A stretch of DNA of 64,000 nt from Incurvaria masculella (lineage: Eukaryota; Arthropoda; Insecta; Lepidoptera; Incurvariidae): the NCBI GenBank assembly GCA_946894095.1, contig OX335644.1, forward strand, positions 10,707,595-10,771,594, written 5' to 3'. The first letter of the stretch is position 1; each line of letters starts with the position of its first letter. This document shows, in pieces, positions 13,501 to 28,500 of this stretch. The translations under genes were made by a program, and so were the position numbers. The notes under the pieces were generated by a model. It was given only the letters and a program-made list of their open reading frames with translations, searched no databases and was not told where the DNA came from.

Positions 13501-16500
13501 TTGACTGCAAAGATTGAACATTCAAACATATCTATTCTTTTATAGGCTCTTTCTTTACTTAATGTGTCCCTGCTTCACGGTCGATTATACATACATACAT
13601 GTCACATTTCTTGTAATAAGCGGTAAGAGAACGCCAAAACGATCTGGGTGCACTTTAAAAGCCCTCCGACAGAGCGGAGCGGAATGCCGGCTCGGGGAAC
13701 GCGATGCGGAACCGGAAATGCTGGAAAATAAGTAAAGGAAACAAGGCAGCCGGTATTTAGTTACTTTACATTTTGATGCGATGTTATGCGGGAGATTTTC
13801 TTAACATATATGAACATGGGAAATGGAATGTTTAACAAAATATGGACCCAGCCTTGCAGTATATTCGTAAAGTAGTTCTTTTTACTGGGTTCTTTCTTCA
13901 ATTAATTTGTCCTGGCTTCACGGTCGATTATACATACATACATGTCACATTCCTTAAAATATGAATGTTAAATAATTCATAGCATTGTAACAAATCATAT
14001 AAGGGATTCTATGAGTGAAAGTTTTTCATCGTAATTAAATGTTTATTTTAGGCCGTCTTTCACGATCGCAGAATTTTCGCAGAACTATCTTTCTGTATCA
14101 TTTGGACCACCAATAATGTTCTTCGGAGCTACAAAAAGTTGAAGTTACCTTTATCTATAAGGTCGGTAAACTGTATTACACAAATACATTTAAAGATTTT
14201 ACCAAGTATATGGACTTAAGGTGGCCTAACCCGGCGGGCCTAACTCATCCGCGGGCACGGTACAAGACCGTGCTGTTGCGCTCTGGGACCTTCTCTGTTT
14301 CAAAGGAATGAGTGATGAGGAAGATGCAACATGTCCACAAAAAAGACAATGTGTATAGTGTATGATTTGGTAAGATTTACGAAAATTTTAATTTTAAAAC
14401 GACTTATAGCTAAAAGTAAACCACGACCGCTGCATTAAAAAATCTAACAAAAACCAAATAGATTATAAATCTTGATTAAATAAGCTATGTCTGATGACTA
14501 ATCTTTTTAAGATGTTCTTACTTTATCATTGCGTAATCCACCTCCAAAGTTATTGTATAAAACGCGTAAAAAATTAAAACTTTCGGAGCTTATAATTTAG
14601 AAACCAAACACAATTTTACAATGCCAATGGTCATCAGATATCTAGTTCGATCAAATAAAGCCATTTTGAGCAAAATTTTGGATCTCTGACAAGAAATATG
14701 GGCGTGATCTTCTTTCCACTTTTGTATGGGGAGATGAGCGGGATGGGCCACCTTAAAAAACCTTTTCGTCGAGGGGTATGTTGCGAGGATATGTGGCGGT
14801 GTATAGAATTAATTTAATCAGCAAAGTGACATTGTTCTGATTACTTAATCAGAAATCGTGTTTAAACTGCCGCTTATTAGCCCAACAAAAAAATAAAAAT
14901 TAAAGAACAAAAAACTCGTTGTGTAACTTCCCTTATTTCATCTACAGAACAAGATTGTATACCGTTGTCACTCGAACGCACATTAAACGTAATAAAGCTA
15001 ATCTCCTTGCATTATCATGTCGGTCTGTTGACGAAAGAAGTAATGAAATGCTCCTGAAACTAGCATAAACATTGAAGAGCGGCGCCTCAGCGGGCTACTC
15101 AACCGGAAACGGCTTCAGGTTATCTCTGACGTAAGGTGCGGTGCCAGAACACCGCAAAGCTTAAAGTCGGCTATAAAGTCGCGAAATGTTCTCGCTAAGT
15201 GCACAATAGAGGGGCGAAATGCTTCTCTGGATGTCGTGCGAACTTGCATCTCATAATGATAAGTGGCTATTTCAGCTGTGACTTCAGAATTAAGACAAAA
15301 ACCGTGACTGGATTATTATTCTACACACTTAAGATGTATGCTAAATTTTTACTACTTTACCAATTGACTATAAGGATAGGGAAAAAATAGACATTTAATA
15401 TCAAAATATGAAAAGTTCTCGAAGGACAGGTTTGGTAGTAGCCAAGCCAAATTCGCGTCTTTTTGGAACTTCAAACCATGGAAACAAGCTGCACAGTAAC
15501 TTTTATTGATTTATTCGACTGTTACATTGAAAAGGAAAACGAACCCTAACTTAACCTAATCCAACCCAATATAAATGTTCCATATTAATAAAAGTTTTGG
15601 ATGTTATGGATTTTGGACCTCATGCTTTTTGAACGTTATGATGCATATGACCAGACAGAAAGCGAGACAAAATGAATTTAAGATATGTGCTGTTGCTGTT
15701 AAAAAATCTTCAATCTTCAATCTCCTTAACTTTAACGTATTGTTATTTAAACGCAAATGTAAAAGAGATAAATTTAACAGATGAACCCGCAGTGCGTATG
15801 GGCCTATGTTTAGCACTTTCATTACCTATAATAAAATCGACTGGGTACATTAGCATTAAAAACAATTTAGGCCAGTAATGTCACATAGAACCCCAAAATA
15901 TTCGTTAAATAATTAAATAACACATATTATTTTCTGACAAAAAACCGACGTAAAAAGGAGATAATGAATTTAACTTATATTGTTTTAATGTGATAATGAT
16001 TAAAAAACTTTTGGTACATAATAATTGAACCAACTTGCATTTTTCTATACCCCACAAAAAAATTAATCTATGATTAGATGCAATAAGTAGAGCTTTTATC
16101 AAATTTCGAAAATAACATCAGGCGCTTTGTTCAAAATAGTTAATGGCAGGAGCAAGTTCGAACTATAATTAAATGTAAAATAGGACGAGACATCAATTAA
16201 ATAGAACCATTAAACGTTTCTGAAATAGATAGTTTCTATGAGAGCTTAACCTTTGGAACAGTTGAGACTACAATTAAGGCTCCCTAGAGAGGTGACCGCC
16301 GGCGTCCGTGACATATCTGCGACTAACCTAGGTAGGTACTCACGATGGTATGAAGCTTTTCAGGATAAAGTTAGATGAGCCCTTAAATAGGATAATAGGC
16401 AGTAATTAAAATTTCAGAATTTTCTTAAAATCTCAGTGCTTAAAATGTTGTACAAGCGACGTGGAAACAATGTTTATATTTTAATTCAATTATTAAAATA

Positions 16501-19500
16501 TCGCCCACAATAAAACCATATTTACAAATATGTTGCATTATTTTTTACTTCAGTTAGGATCCATACGTACATTACACAACATTTGGATTTAAAACTGTTA
16601 TGGTTCATGTTCCACAGCGTTCTAATAATTGGCTCTACTATACAGGGACTGCTCTCCAATGCTGCTTTAACTTTGTAAATCGAAAATATTTCCAAAACCT
16701 TCAATATCTTCCCTCTCCGTCCGAGCACTTACTTTAATGCAAACCCATCCCAAAAGTGTTTCTTCAACTTTAAACATCGATCCACTCAGCAAAAGTTAAT
16801 ACATGCACTCAGTCAAGATGATTGGGCACGTATCTTGGAGCGTTTCGAATCAAAGTCGCAGCACGACCCCTTGAAAGTTATAATACCTCGCAGGCAGAAA
16901 GTCCTCGATTGTGCTCAGACGCGGCGCGGTGGCGATGCGGTCGGGATGCGGTCGCGAGGCGGTCGCCGCGCGGTAGCCTTCCCCGTAATCCCGTTGTTGC
17001 GACATAACTTTGCACTTTGCCTGAGCGGTGTCGCGGGAATCCAGTTAGAATGCGTTTCTAGGCTGCTCAACTTTACGCTGCCTTAGTACCCTAAATCATT
17101 ACATTGATTTTTAGGGTTCCTTACCCAAAGGGTGAAAACGGAACCCTATTACTAAGCCTCCGCTGTCCGTCCGTCCGTCCGTCCGTCCGTCCGTCCGTCC
17201 GTCCGTCCGTCCGTCCGTCTGTCCGTCTGTCACAGGGCTGTATCTCATGAACCGTAATAGGTAGGCACCTGAATTTTTCACAGAGTGTTTATTTATTTTG
17301 CCGCTATAACAAAAAATAGGTAAAATAAAAAAATAATAAAAATTAGAGGGGGGCTCCATACAAATTTTTTTGGTGTTGATGGTACGGAACCCTTCGTGCG
17401 CGAGTCCGGCTCGCACTTGGCTGGTTTTTTTTCCTTATTTTGATAGTTATACATTTTCTTCCAAACTAAGGAATGTCAATTTATTTGTAATCAAACAATT
17501 ACACATCGAAACATATTTGCAATCTTTTTTTTCTTTATATCTCCTGTGATTTTGATTGGGTAACTTGAAATATCTGAAGAAAGGTCCAGATCAGGCGCAG
17601 CTTCGGAGTGACATTTCCAGCCATCCAGGTAACACAGAAAGGACAAATCTTCGAGAATAAAGAAAACGACTGCACGAGGTTCAGAGAATGTTGTCTTTTA
17701 CTATGATGTTGTTTCCAATTTTTTGTAGACCACATTGAAAATGTTTGATTTCAGACCAACGATCAGCTGGTGGAAGAAGCAACTGACCTCATCATTCATA
17801 CCGAGTCGTGTCATCTCGAAAATGTTGATTTTCCTGAAGAGTCTCTAACTATTCAAGAAATATCGAATGTCAAAATAACCGGTACATATTTTCAATATGT
17901 AATGATACATATACTTTATTAACTTAAGGTGGGCCATACCGCTTAAATCCCCATACAAACGGGGAAAGAAGATCACGCCCATATTTATTGTTAGAGATCC
18001 CAAATTTTGCTCAAAAAAGCTTTATTTGATCGAACAAGATGTCTGATGACCGTTGGCATTGTAAAATTTTGTTTGGTTTCTAAGTTATAAGGTTCAAATG
18101 TTCGATTTTTTCGCGCGTTTTATACAATAATTTTGTAGGTTGATTACGCAATGATAAAGTAAGGAAGAACATCTTAAAAAGATTAGTCATCAGACATAGC
18201 TTATTTAATCAATATTTATAATCTATTTGGCTTTTGTTAGATTTTTGACTGCAGCGGTCGTGGTTTACTTTTAGCTATAAGTCGTTTTGTAATTAAAATT
18301 TTCGTAAATCTTAACAAATCATACACTAAAACTGCATTTTACTACTTTTCATAACTCTCCTCTCCTGCCAATAGAATGATTGTTACATTTACTTTATCAA
18401 GCACCCCACGCTTTTTACTCTGAATTGAATTATTTTGTTAATAACTTAAACTTTATTATAATTTTACTTCGAGGTGATAAATTCCGATTGATTGTTCGAT
18501 CTTCTACTACTGTAATATAAACTCTTTAAAATTAAAAATTATTTTATATTTTTTAGTTCAGTTAGCTATAAAAGCGTGTTTTTTTAGTTTTTTTAAACTA
18601 TTATTTTTGAGGAGATGCTGTTTCGGTTCCGGAACGTAAAAATAAAGCAATTGGGCTCATTGCATTTTCCCCGTGCATATCGTAAGTGCCGACTAAGGGA
18701 TTCGTTGTTGTGGTTCAGATTCCATGTTAAACTGTAGGTCCCGTGTTTTATCCCGCCCGGGCTGGTACCATCGTATTGAATGAACGATGGTCGAAGCGAC
18801 AATGAAAATTGTCTGTATTTTACATACAGTTCAATGTCTAGCATGAGAGAGATCCTGGCATGTGGATATTATTATTTTCATGAAAACCATTACCTAGTTT
18901 CTTGGCAAAAGATGTTTAAAATACTGGGAAGAAAATATTCTTTAAAAACTTGATAATACAAAAAAATATCACGGGTCTTTTTTCTTAGCAAAGGTTTTTC
19001 TAGTTTAGATACTGAATCAACCATAAAATGAATTCACATATATGATCGTTCATTTTATATTCCAAACAGTGTATCTGCTTGTATTGGTTGATAAGCGTTT
19101 TGATACTAACATATCAGCTTTGGTATTTTTTCAAAGAATACATTAAATATGCATACAACTTCATGTATTTAATATACACACATGACATTACCGTATTTTC
19201 AAAATCTGATTACATTGCTTCAGCTTAGATGTCGTTGGATAACCTCAAATCAATAAAAATCCATACTTTAAACTTATACAGCTGTAAATACGGCTTACGT
19301 ATATTTTCGGGATCGTAGCCTAGTGGCGCGGGGACTGGCCTAGCGTACCAGAGGTCTGGGTTCAATTCTTTGCCCAGACATGCACCACTTTTTTTCTTTT
19401 TCTGAGTTCTGAGTTGAATTCGATATTGGCGTGCGCTCGCGGCGCACGTAAAGATACATAGCTGACAACGCAGCAGTCAGGTTACACATAATGTAGCTTA

Positions 19501-22500
19501 CGCTACAAGTGAATTTCGTCACGAATGCGAGCTGCCCCATGGTTCGAAACCCATGTTAAACTGACGGTCCCCTTCCCCTACTAGTTGGTAGGGTTTAATC
19601 CCGCCCGGGTTGGTACCATCGCATTGGATGAAAAGCCGGTCGAAGCGGCAATGAAAAATTGTCCGTGTTTTCCACCCAGTTCAATGTAGCCGTGCTCATA
19701 AAGGTAAGGACCTGGCATGGCACCTAATTCCTATTTGGTGTATTGGGCTAATATCATATCGGTAGTTGTGTGGTATTAGCCATCCATATCAGGTTGCATA
19801 AAAAATTATATTCTAATAGGCATATTTTAAACTTATAATAAAGTAAAAGTAGCGTAACACGTAAACACGATTTACAGAGCTCTTTTGTAACCATTGTTCA
19901 GTAAATATGGATATGTGACGCATTAAGGCGACCCGCATGCGACGTTCATAAAATAGCGTCAGCAAACGAAGTCCTAACTCCGTTGCCTAGGGAAGGAAAT
20001 AAGTGAGACGTGGGTATTTTCAGCCGAAATGTGCGCTGAATATTTCGAATTATACTCTGCCGCTGGGAATGCTTAATATCGGATCTTCATTTTTTATGAA
20101 GTACCAATGTCTCATTTAAAGCTGTAGTTCCTTCGTACTTGTAGTAATGACACTTCACGTTAGTAACTCGTAAAATACAAGTATAATATACCTATATTCG
20201 TAATTAAACAACACTATTAAGAGTTGACGCTAACCATAACCAGAGAGGGATCACTCCTTTCTTACAGTCGTATTTAGAGTGAAATGTCAATATTAGATAC
20301 GCGGGCTATCTCCGGGCTAAATTGATTTTTTTATGGTTAATCCGGTGATAATCCGCGTATTAAATATTGAGAATTCACTATTAATACGACTGTAATGCTG
20401 GCGTGCATCATCTCTGGCTATGGTTAGTGTTTTTTTTTTAAATATTGTCTGTCTTCTTCCTTCTTATGTCTTATAGAAGACTATTTAATAGAATATTTAA
20501 CAATAACACTAACCATAACCAGAGATGGTGCACTCTAGCCTATAAGCTCAATTTTGGAAATACGTTTGACAAATGGAGGTCGTAAGACGAATATATGTTT
20601 TTTGTGCACGATGAAAACATAGAATATCGCCTACCCTACCCTCCGACTACGATACTATTAAAGGTGTAAACAAGCGCCCATGTGTTGTCACGTGTCTTAT
20701 TTGGGCACAAATAAAATTCATGGGAAAATCAGAGGAAAACGTTATTTTCGTAGCTTGAAGACACATCCACCATTGATGAATTGTGTCTGCAAAGGATATA
20801 TGGAATATCCGCTCATTTCATGTAGATAGCTCTTATTAATAAAATTCTAACAATGCAAATTTTATTTATATGAGGCCATTAAATTGTTCCGTCTATCATT
20901 ACTTTCTTCATTTCAATAAAAAGCAGAAAATATTCCAATAAATTGCAATAATTTCAGAAGATTGCACGAGAACAGCTGCAATTAACAAGGAGCCACCGAT
21001 GACGTCGCATGCGCGTGCACCTGAGCCCTGCTTACAGTTCATCGACATAGCAATAGGAACAGGTGAGACTGAATCCTCATACATACACGCGTTGCTGTGG
21101 CTCAATTTGGTTAAATCTAAAAGAGACAACACCTGTCTCTGATGTGTTTATTTCGCGATACTTGTGGGTATTTTTTATAAAATATAATTTCTATTCCTAG
21201 TTGGATCTTTTGCGAAGATTTACATAATGAACTAAAGCAGATCTATATTACTGAAAAAGAAGAAAGTTATAGAAGAACAAATAAGTAAATTGCAAGACAT
21301 TAAAAAAAAACAAGTACTGAAAAATAAAAAAAAACACTAAAACATACATACTTACGAAATATTTCGATTCAAACACAGTTTAATCGACACAGATTAATTC
21401 CACCACCAAATGCACTGAAAAGTACGAAGAATTGTTAAACAAATTATGTTATAAGCCTATAAGTAAATGGAAAAACATAAAATATACTGTGAATATATTT
21501 ACTAAAAATAAACAACTCCATCACCATAATATACCCCACAGCTTAATTCTAACTCAATGATGCATGGAATAATTAATTTTTTTTTTGTTAATAAACACGA
21601 TGTCAGAAATGAGGTTAATGTATGTAATCAGTGGTAGTATTGCTTGTGTTGCTGTTACGTTCAACAGATGGTGCTGGTGTACCTGAACTAAATAAAATAC
21701 ATTTAGCATCGCCTACTCGGGATACCTATAGCCTGTTCTTTAAATATCTCAGAATTATTTAAATATTTTAAAAAAACCTACAGAAAGGAAATGACATTTT
21801 TTTTTCCAAATTTTAAAGCAATCCGTAAAAAACAATCGGAGATTCGAGAATCAAACATTAACATTTTTATTTATATAGATGTCAAAACGTAGTTTTTTTT
21901 AACGGGATTGTTCATTTAATAAAAAATCCAGATATATTACAAAGCGTACTTCCTCTACCTACGAATATATCCTCATTGAAGTTTTCAAACACCCAAAGGT
22001 CGGCTGGAAAATATCTCTTCGAGGGATAAGCCTAATAATGTTTATTTAAAAATAGTTTATTTAAAAATATATTTTAATTTTAAGATTGCACATCCCATTC
22101 TTATCTTTTTTTTTCCTTTTTTTCTCTGTTTATTTCTACAACATTTGTATTTTTGTTTTGTTAGTATTATTGTTTAAATAGTTAAAGTGCAATTGTACTA
22201 CTGTTATTAGTTATATGCTTATTATTTTGTTGTTTTTTGAATGAACAAATTTTCTTTCTTTCTTTCTCATATTTCAGAAAAAACAAATACGCTTAAGACA
22301 GTCTCAATAATATTCCTGCAGAAATACTAAACTAAAGGATGGCTAAACTTCTTCCCGCTGCCATCGCTCATTGCCTGATATAAAATTCAATACCCCGAAC
22401 GTCAGTGAAATTATCTCCAAATCATTGAATTAAAGCGGCGGAATACTGCGTCGGTGGCAGCGGCACTACGGTAGCCAATGCACGTCCGTGGCGCCTGGCG

Positions 22501-25500
22501 TAGTAGGAAATCACTCGGTCCGGATTCGTAGAGTTCCTAGTCAGATTTCTAAAGGAAGGAAGTTTCCGACCCCGCCAGGCAGTTCGCGGAGCTCTGATGC
22601 TCGCATTGAATCTTGTCACCGAACGCCAGTTTAGATTTTTTCCCCCGTAAAGCTACACTGGCCGTACGCGGATCACGTGCGACCGTAATTCTCTGGCTTT
22701 TCTCTGCTCACGTATAAATCAAGGCCACGCGCAGGAAACAAATCTTGCGAAAGGAAGCCTCTCAGCGTCACTGGTCGTTAGGCGGTTAGACCTAATGCTG
22801 ACTAACGGACAATTGAATTTGACAACATATAAACTACGGCAAAAGGGAAAAATGCTGAGAGTGTAGTTTGATGAAACAATCAAGCAATAATCTACATATA
22901 CTTTTTTGAACGCGCCAATCTCTGGAACTACCAATAATGGATACCGTTAACTCATTAATTTAACTTTCAAATAGCGACATCTACATTTGAAAACAATATG
23001 AAAATGTTTTTGGTCGTGACATTCGTCGGAAGCAGAACTGGAAGGAAGTAGGTGATGCTGGTGTTGAAGTAAAAAACGAACGATTAAATAACACCCCCGC
23101 AAAGTGTTATGATCACATTTCACCGGGCTCCGCTCGAGTTAATGTCTGAAAAGAAATTGACCGAAGCAAAGCCGGGAACCTCAGCTTGTTTAAGTTTATA
23201 TTTTAAAACGCTCCAAAGCTATGTGTTTAAGGGCAGATTTTTCAATAGTCAGATAAACAGCCAGATAACTATTCGACGATAACTATTTTATTCACGCTTC
23301 TGCTTATCCATCCGATATAGTAAGTTCATTTGTTTATTAGCAAAATTATAGTGATAGAAGATATAATTCTCCGGCAATGAAACGTGAATTTGTACTATCA
23401 GTCCTTTAAGTACTATCTGAGGATTGAAAAAATCGGCCTTGAATCGAAGTAGTCTATCAAAGTGTTAAGTCGCTTTTGCACAGTAATTGCATTTCTTGAA
23501 CAACTTTCTCATGTTTTATGTATAAGAGATATCCTTCAAGAAGTCGCAAGTGGATTTTATGATGACCCTGGAGTGTATTCGAGTGCAACCAGAAAACCCA
23601 CTTCGCCAATTGCCAGATAAGCTCGGATCTTTCTTACTAACGTTAATTTTTGTCATTTACTTGAGCTAGCACGTTCGCATATGAAGTATCTGTGACCCTC
23701 TCTGCTAGACTTTCGGTAATGTTACATATTTATTCATGTTTAATAATCATATATAATTTTCAGTTCATATGTATGCATAAAAACTTTTTTATTTCAATAT
23801 GCTGTCGAAAATTTCATAAAAATATTTGAAATATAATGATTAGTGTAGCAATTAAAAGATGAAAATACCAGCATCGCGTCTTACAATATATTTTTTCAAG
23901 TATTTACTATTATTTAATTTATTATAATAAATTTATTTATTTTAATTCTTATTGGGCGCCAATAAATTCTAGATTAAAATACCCTTTAATGCAAAAAAAA
24001 TAAAATACTGTAAATAAGGGCATTGCAAATATATAAAAATTGCTCTTCGGTTTCACGGGATCGAGCGGAGTTCATGCTCAATATTATTAATTTTACATTT
24101 AAACAAAAGTCGACCAATGTCAATTTCATTTCTGGAATATAAGGGTGTAAACCTCGATCAATATCTAAATAAGTTGTTCAATTTTTTTTTTTAGTTTTGT
24201 GCTTTCAGATAAAATTTCACTGCTTTATGAAACTGTGTGTGAAAAATGATGTTAAATTATTGCCAGAATGAGTACCGGCGTAGCACACAAAACTTGGGGG
24301 AAAATGCTACGAACGTCGTCGGCAGTGCTACGAAATAGCGCGTTATCTTAAACACGCTGACTCTACGAACACAGCGGGCGTGGCAAACATTTGAAAGTAA
24401 TATAAGTGGTACTGGCGATCATAAACAATATCTCGAGAGTGGAACGAAACGCCCAACAAACGGCCAACGGCGGTGCCGCGCCCAGGAAAAACATCGTGTA
24501 TCGTGAAAATTGATGCGAAGCCTAGCAAAATAAGCTGCTTTCCTATAAATATAACGAGAGCCCGCGGGACTCGGGCGGCCATTGTTTATGTGAGCCGGCC
24601 GTACCGTGAACAACGCGGCGTCCGCGGCAGATCTGCCCTGATTTACGTGGACAATGCCAAGTCAAAGACACTCAAATCGATTTATGAAATTGTACGCTGG
24701 CCCAATAGCTTTGGGCTTTGTTCCCAACGTGCGTCACCCGTCACTAAGCTACCGGGCACCGGCTGGCGAGTCGGCTGTGAACCGTTATGCATATTTATGA
24801 CTTTCGAAACTTGTGTTTTGTTTTCAGGAAGGAAATCAATGTGTATAGTCGGATGGCCAATCGTGTGCCATACAATTCTAATGCCATTAATTTGATGATA
24901 AGGTTTAATTAATGATATCTTTTAATTACCTTCATGTTTTTTTTTATTAATCTGATTTGACCTTATGATGTTTTGAGTAGGTTTCATTAATACATTTATT
25001 TCATTCTGATTTAATTCAGATAAAATGAATAACAAACATATCACCTGAAGAATTTGAAATTATTTTCACAGAGCAGACAACCAAATGATTTTGGTTTTTT
25101 TCTGCAAGATTATTATAGTAAAGCCATTATGGCCGCCTCTCGAAGGATTAACTGTGTTATAATGTCGCTTTTTTATATTGAAGTTTTTTTTAAACTTAAA
25201 CCACCACCTAGAACACAAAATTAGGTAAAACGCAGAATACTAAAATGGCACCGTCACCGTAAACATCTTAAATATATTTTCTTTACACGAAATATTCAGT
25301 TTGTACATTACGGAGAAAAAGTGCAATTATTTTAGTTACTGGACAGAATGATTTCGAATCAATATCTGAGAAGAGTTTAAAAAATCAACTAAAAAATTAC
25401 TTTCACTAAAAATTTCGTAGAAGCTTCGCTTCTCTTGGGCATCCCCCATACCAAATATTCTTTTTTAACACGCTTTTATTAGCTTGGGTTGTATCTATGT

Positions 25501-28500
25501 ATGTATCTATGTAACGGAATCTTTGAACTTAATTTTCACCAGTTTCCAGAAGTCTGATTAATTTGAAACTTTGCATACGTATCAAGGACCGATGGATGAC
25601 AATGCAATAATTTCATAACAGTTTCCCATTATCCTTATTAGGACCGCCAGGATTAATAAATTATTTTATTGATCCTCTGTAGTGGAGTAAATGGACAGAG
25701 CTAGTTATTAATAACACGCTTTTATATAAGCTTGGGTTGTATGTATCTATGTATGTAATGGAATCTTTGAGATTAATTTTCACCAGTTTCCAGAAGTCTT
25801 TAATTTCAAACTTTGCATAGGTACGTATCAAGGACCCATGACGATGCAATAATTTCATAACATTTTCCCATTATCCTTATTAGGACCGCCAGGATTAATA
25901 AATTATTTTATTGATCCTCTGTAGTGGAGTAAAAGGACAGACCTAGTTATTAATAACACGCTTTTATATAAGCTTGGGTTGTATGTATCTATGTATGTAA
26001 TGGAATCTTTGAGATTAATTTTCACAAGTTTCCAGAAGTCTTTAATTTGAAACTTTGCATACGTATCAAGGACCCATGCATACGTATCAAGGACGCCGTT
26101 TTGTGTAAAACACTTAGCGCCAGTCCCAAGCCTGGATAAAGGAGGAGGGTTGGAATGGATCGGCGACCAGCCCGCCGTAAAATCGCCAACGCCGAGCACA
26201 GGCGGCGGTAATTAACCTGACTGCCTACAGATAGGTAGTGCGGCGGCAGGACCGTGTGGAGTAAATAACTTCAAAAATACTGACTTGTCAACCCGCCTAG
26301 CCAGCGTGACAAGACTTTAGGCAATTAAACCCCCCCAATGACAGACAACAACAAACCAAGGCCCCCAGTCCCCAGCAGCTCCGCTATTCCTGATTACGAC
26401 AGCGGTCACGGTAACGGCGGAGCAGGGGGTGCTAAGAATCTCTGGAAGAGACCCGGCTGTCAAACAAACCTGACCTTGGCAACGTACAACACACGGACAT
26501 TGAGACTACAACATAACTTGGAGCAGGTAGAAAGGGAGCTATCAGATATTAAATGGGACATTATTGGCCTGAGCGAAGTTAGAAGGCAGGGCGAGAATAC
26601 CCTGAGGCTGAATTCAGGCAATATGTTCTACCACAGAGGAGAAACAGATTCGTCCAAAGGGAGCGTGAGATTTCTCATTCACCGCAGACTGGCGAATAAT
26701 ATAGAAACGCTAGGCGGAATATCCCCCCGGGTGGCCTACACTGTGGTAAGGATTAACAAAAGGTATTCAATAAAGATCATCCAAGCATATGCACCAACTT
26801 CGACTCACCAAGAAGAAGAAGTTGAAATAATGTATGATAACATATTGAAAGCCCTGGAATGAAGAGCCGGGAAAAGAGCACAATTTAATATACTCATGGG
26901 AGATTTTAATGCTAAAATAGGCAAGAGAGATGATCCCAAAGAAGAGTGTGTTGGCCCACATGGTGCAGGCATAAGAAACCAACGAGGACAATTGCTGGTC
27001 AACTTTCTTGAGACAAATCGATTCTTCGCCATGAACTCTTTCCTCCAAAAGAAACCACAACGGAAGTGGACATGGGTAAGCCCAGACGGAAAGACGAAGA
27101 ATGAAATTGATTTAATCTGTACTGACAACAAAAATATATTTACCGATGTTTCAGTCCTCAATAAATTAAAGACTAGCGACCACAGATTGGTACGATGCCA
27201 GCTAAGAATCAACACCAAGCTTGAAAGAGCGAAAATCATGAAGAAGCCACTTGCCAGACTAGCTTTACCGAATGAAACTCACAAAGAATTCGAGGATGCT
27301 TTGAAAAACCACATGACACGCACAGGCGCAGAATTTTTCGAGAAAAGCCTAGAAGACAAGTACAACCACTTCATCAGTAGTATTACTATAGCCGCCCAAG
27401 AAAAGTTTGGGAAAAGACATACACCGAATGACCAACTCTCATTAGAAACTGAAAACCTGCTAGAACACCGGAGGAAAATATCCCAGTACAACTGTCTAGA
27501 ACACCGCGAGCTTAACAAGAAAATATCCAAAGCAATACGCCGTGACATCCGCAATAGAAACACTGCGAAAATACAGCAACTAGCAGAAAAGTACAGAGGA
27601 CCAAAGGTGTTCAGTAGAGCCACGAGGTCTGAGACAAGTCAGCTAACTAAGTTAGAAAATGAGAATGGTGTGATGTCCACCTATAAAACCGAACTATTCG
27701 AAGTTATCACAAATTTCTACACAGATCTATACGCATCACACAAGCCGAAACCGCCAATAATAAATACCAGTGATAAATGCGCACCGCTCACGAGACATTA
27801 TACCGAGGACATACCAGAATTCAGCTTGTATGAAATAAAACAGGCACTGAAACAACTGAAACTCAATAAATGCCCAGGGAGCGACGGTATTACGACGGAA
27901 CTGTTAAAGGCTGGAGGCAAAGTGGTACTGAAAGAGCTACGGTGGATATTTAACGAGGCACTCTTTACGAGCAACATACCCAACAGCTGGCGAAATTCAA
28001 TTGTCGTCCTGTTTCATAAAAAGGTTGAGCCAAATTTATAAGGTGTTCGCGAAAGTCATCACCACGAGGATCACCAGAAGACTTGACGAACATCAGCCAG
28101 TAGAGCAAGCTGGATTCAGAGCAGGTTATGGAACAGTCGACCACATATTCACTCTGAGGCAAGTGATTCAGAAAACGTGCGAGTATGATAACCACTATAC
28201 CTTGCTTTTGTCGACTATGAAAAGGCGTTTGACTCTGTGGAACACTGGGCAGTAATGGATGCACTGCAGCGATGTAGAGTGGACTACCCATATATCGAGA
28301 TACTCAAGACCATTTATAAATCTGCAACAATGACTGTGTGAAAGTTCAGGGAGAAAACACTACCATTCCCATCTTCCGTGGAGTGAGACAAGGAGATGTC
28401 ATCTCGCCGAAACTCTTCACGAATGTAATGGAGGATATATTCAAGAAGCTCGAATGGAATGGTATGGGCATAAACGTGAACGGAAGACTCCTAAACCACC

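Noticed and set aside
17160..17225. CRISPR-like or functional tandem array (GTCC repeats)
   Set aside because: It is a simple tetranucleotide microsatellite carried inside a known MITE type, with no spacers.
24473..24895. 140-codon plus-strand open frame as a gene
   Set aside because: No family features, no initiation or splice context. Its length is explained by local GC richness.
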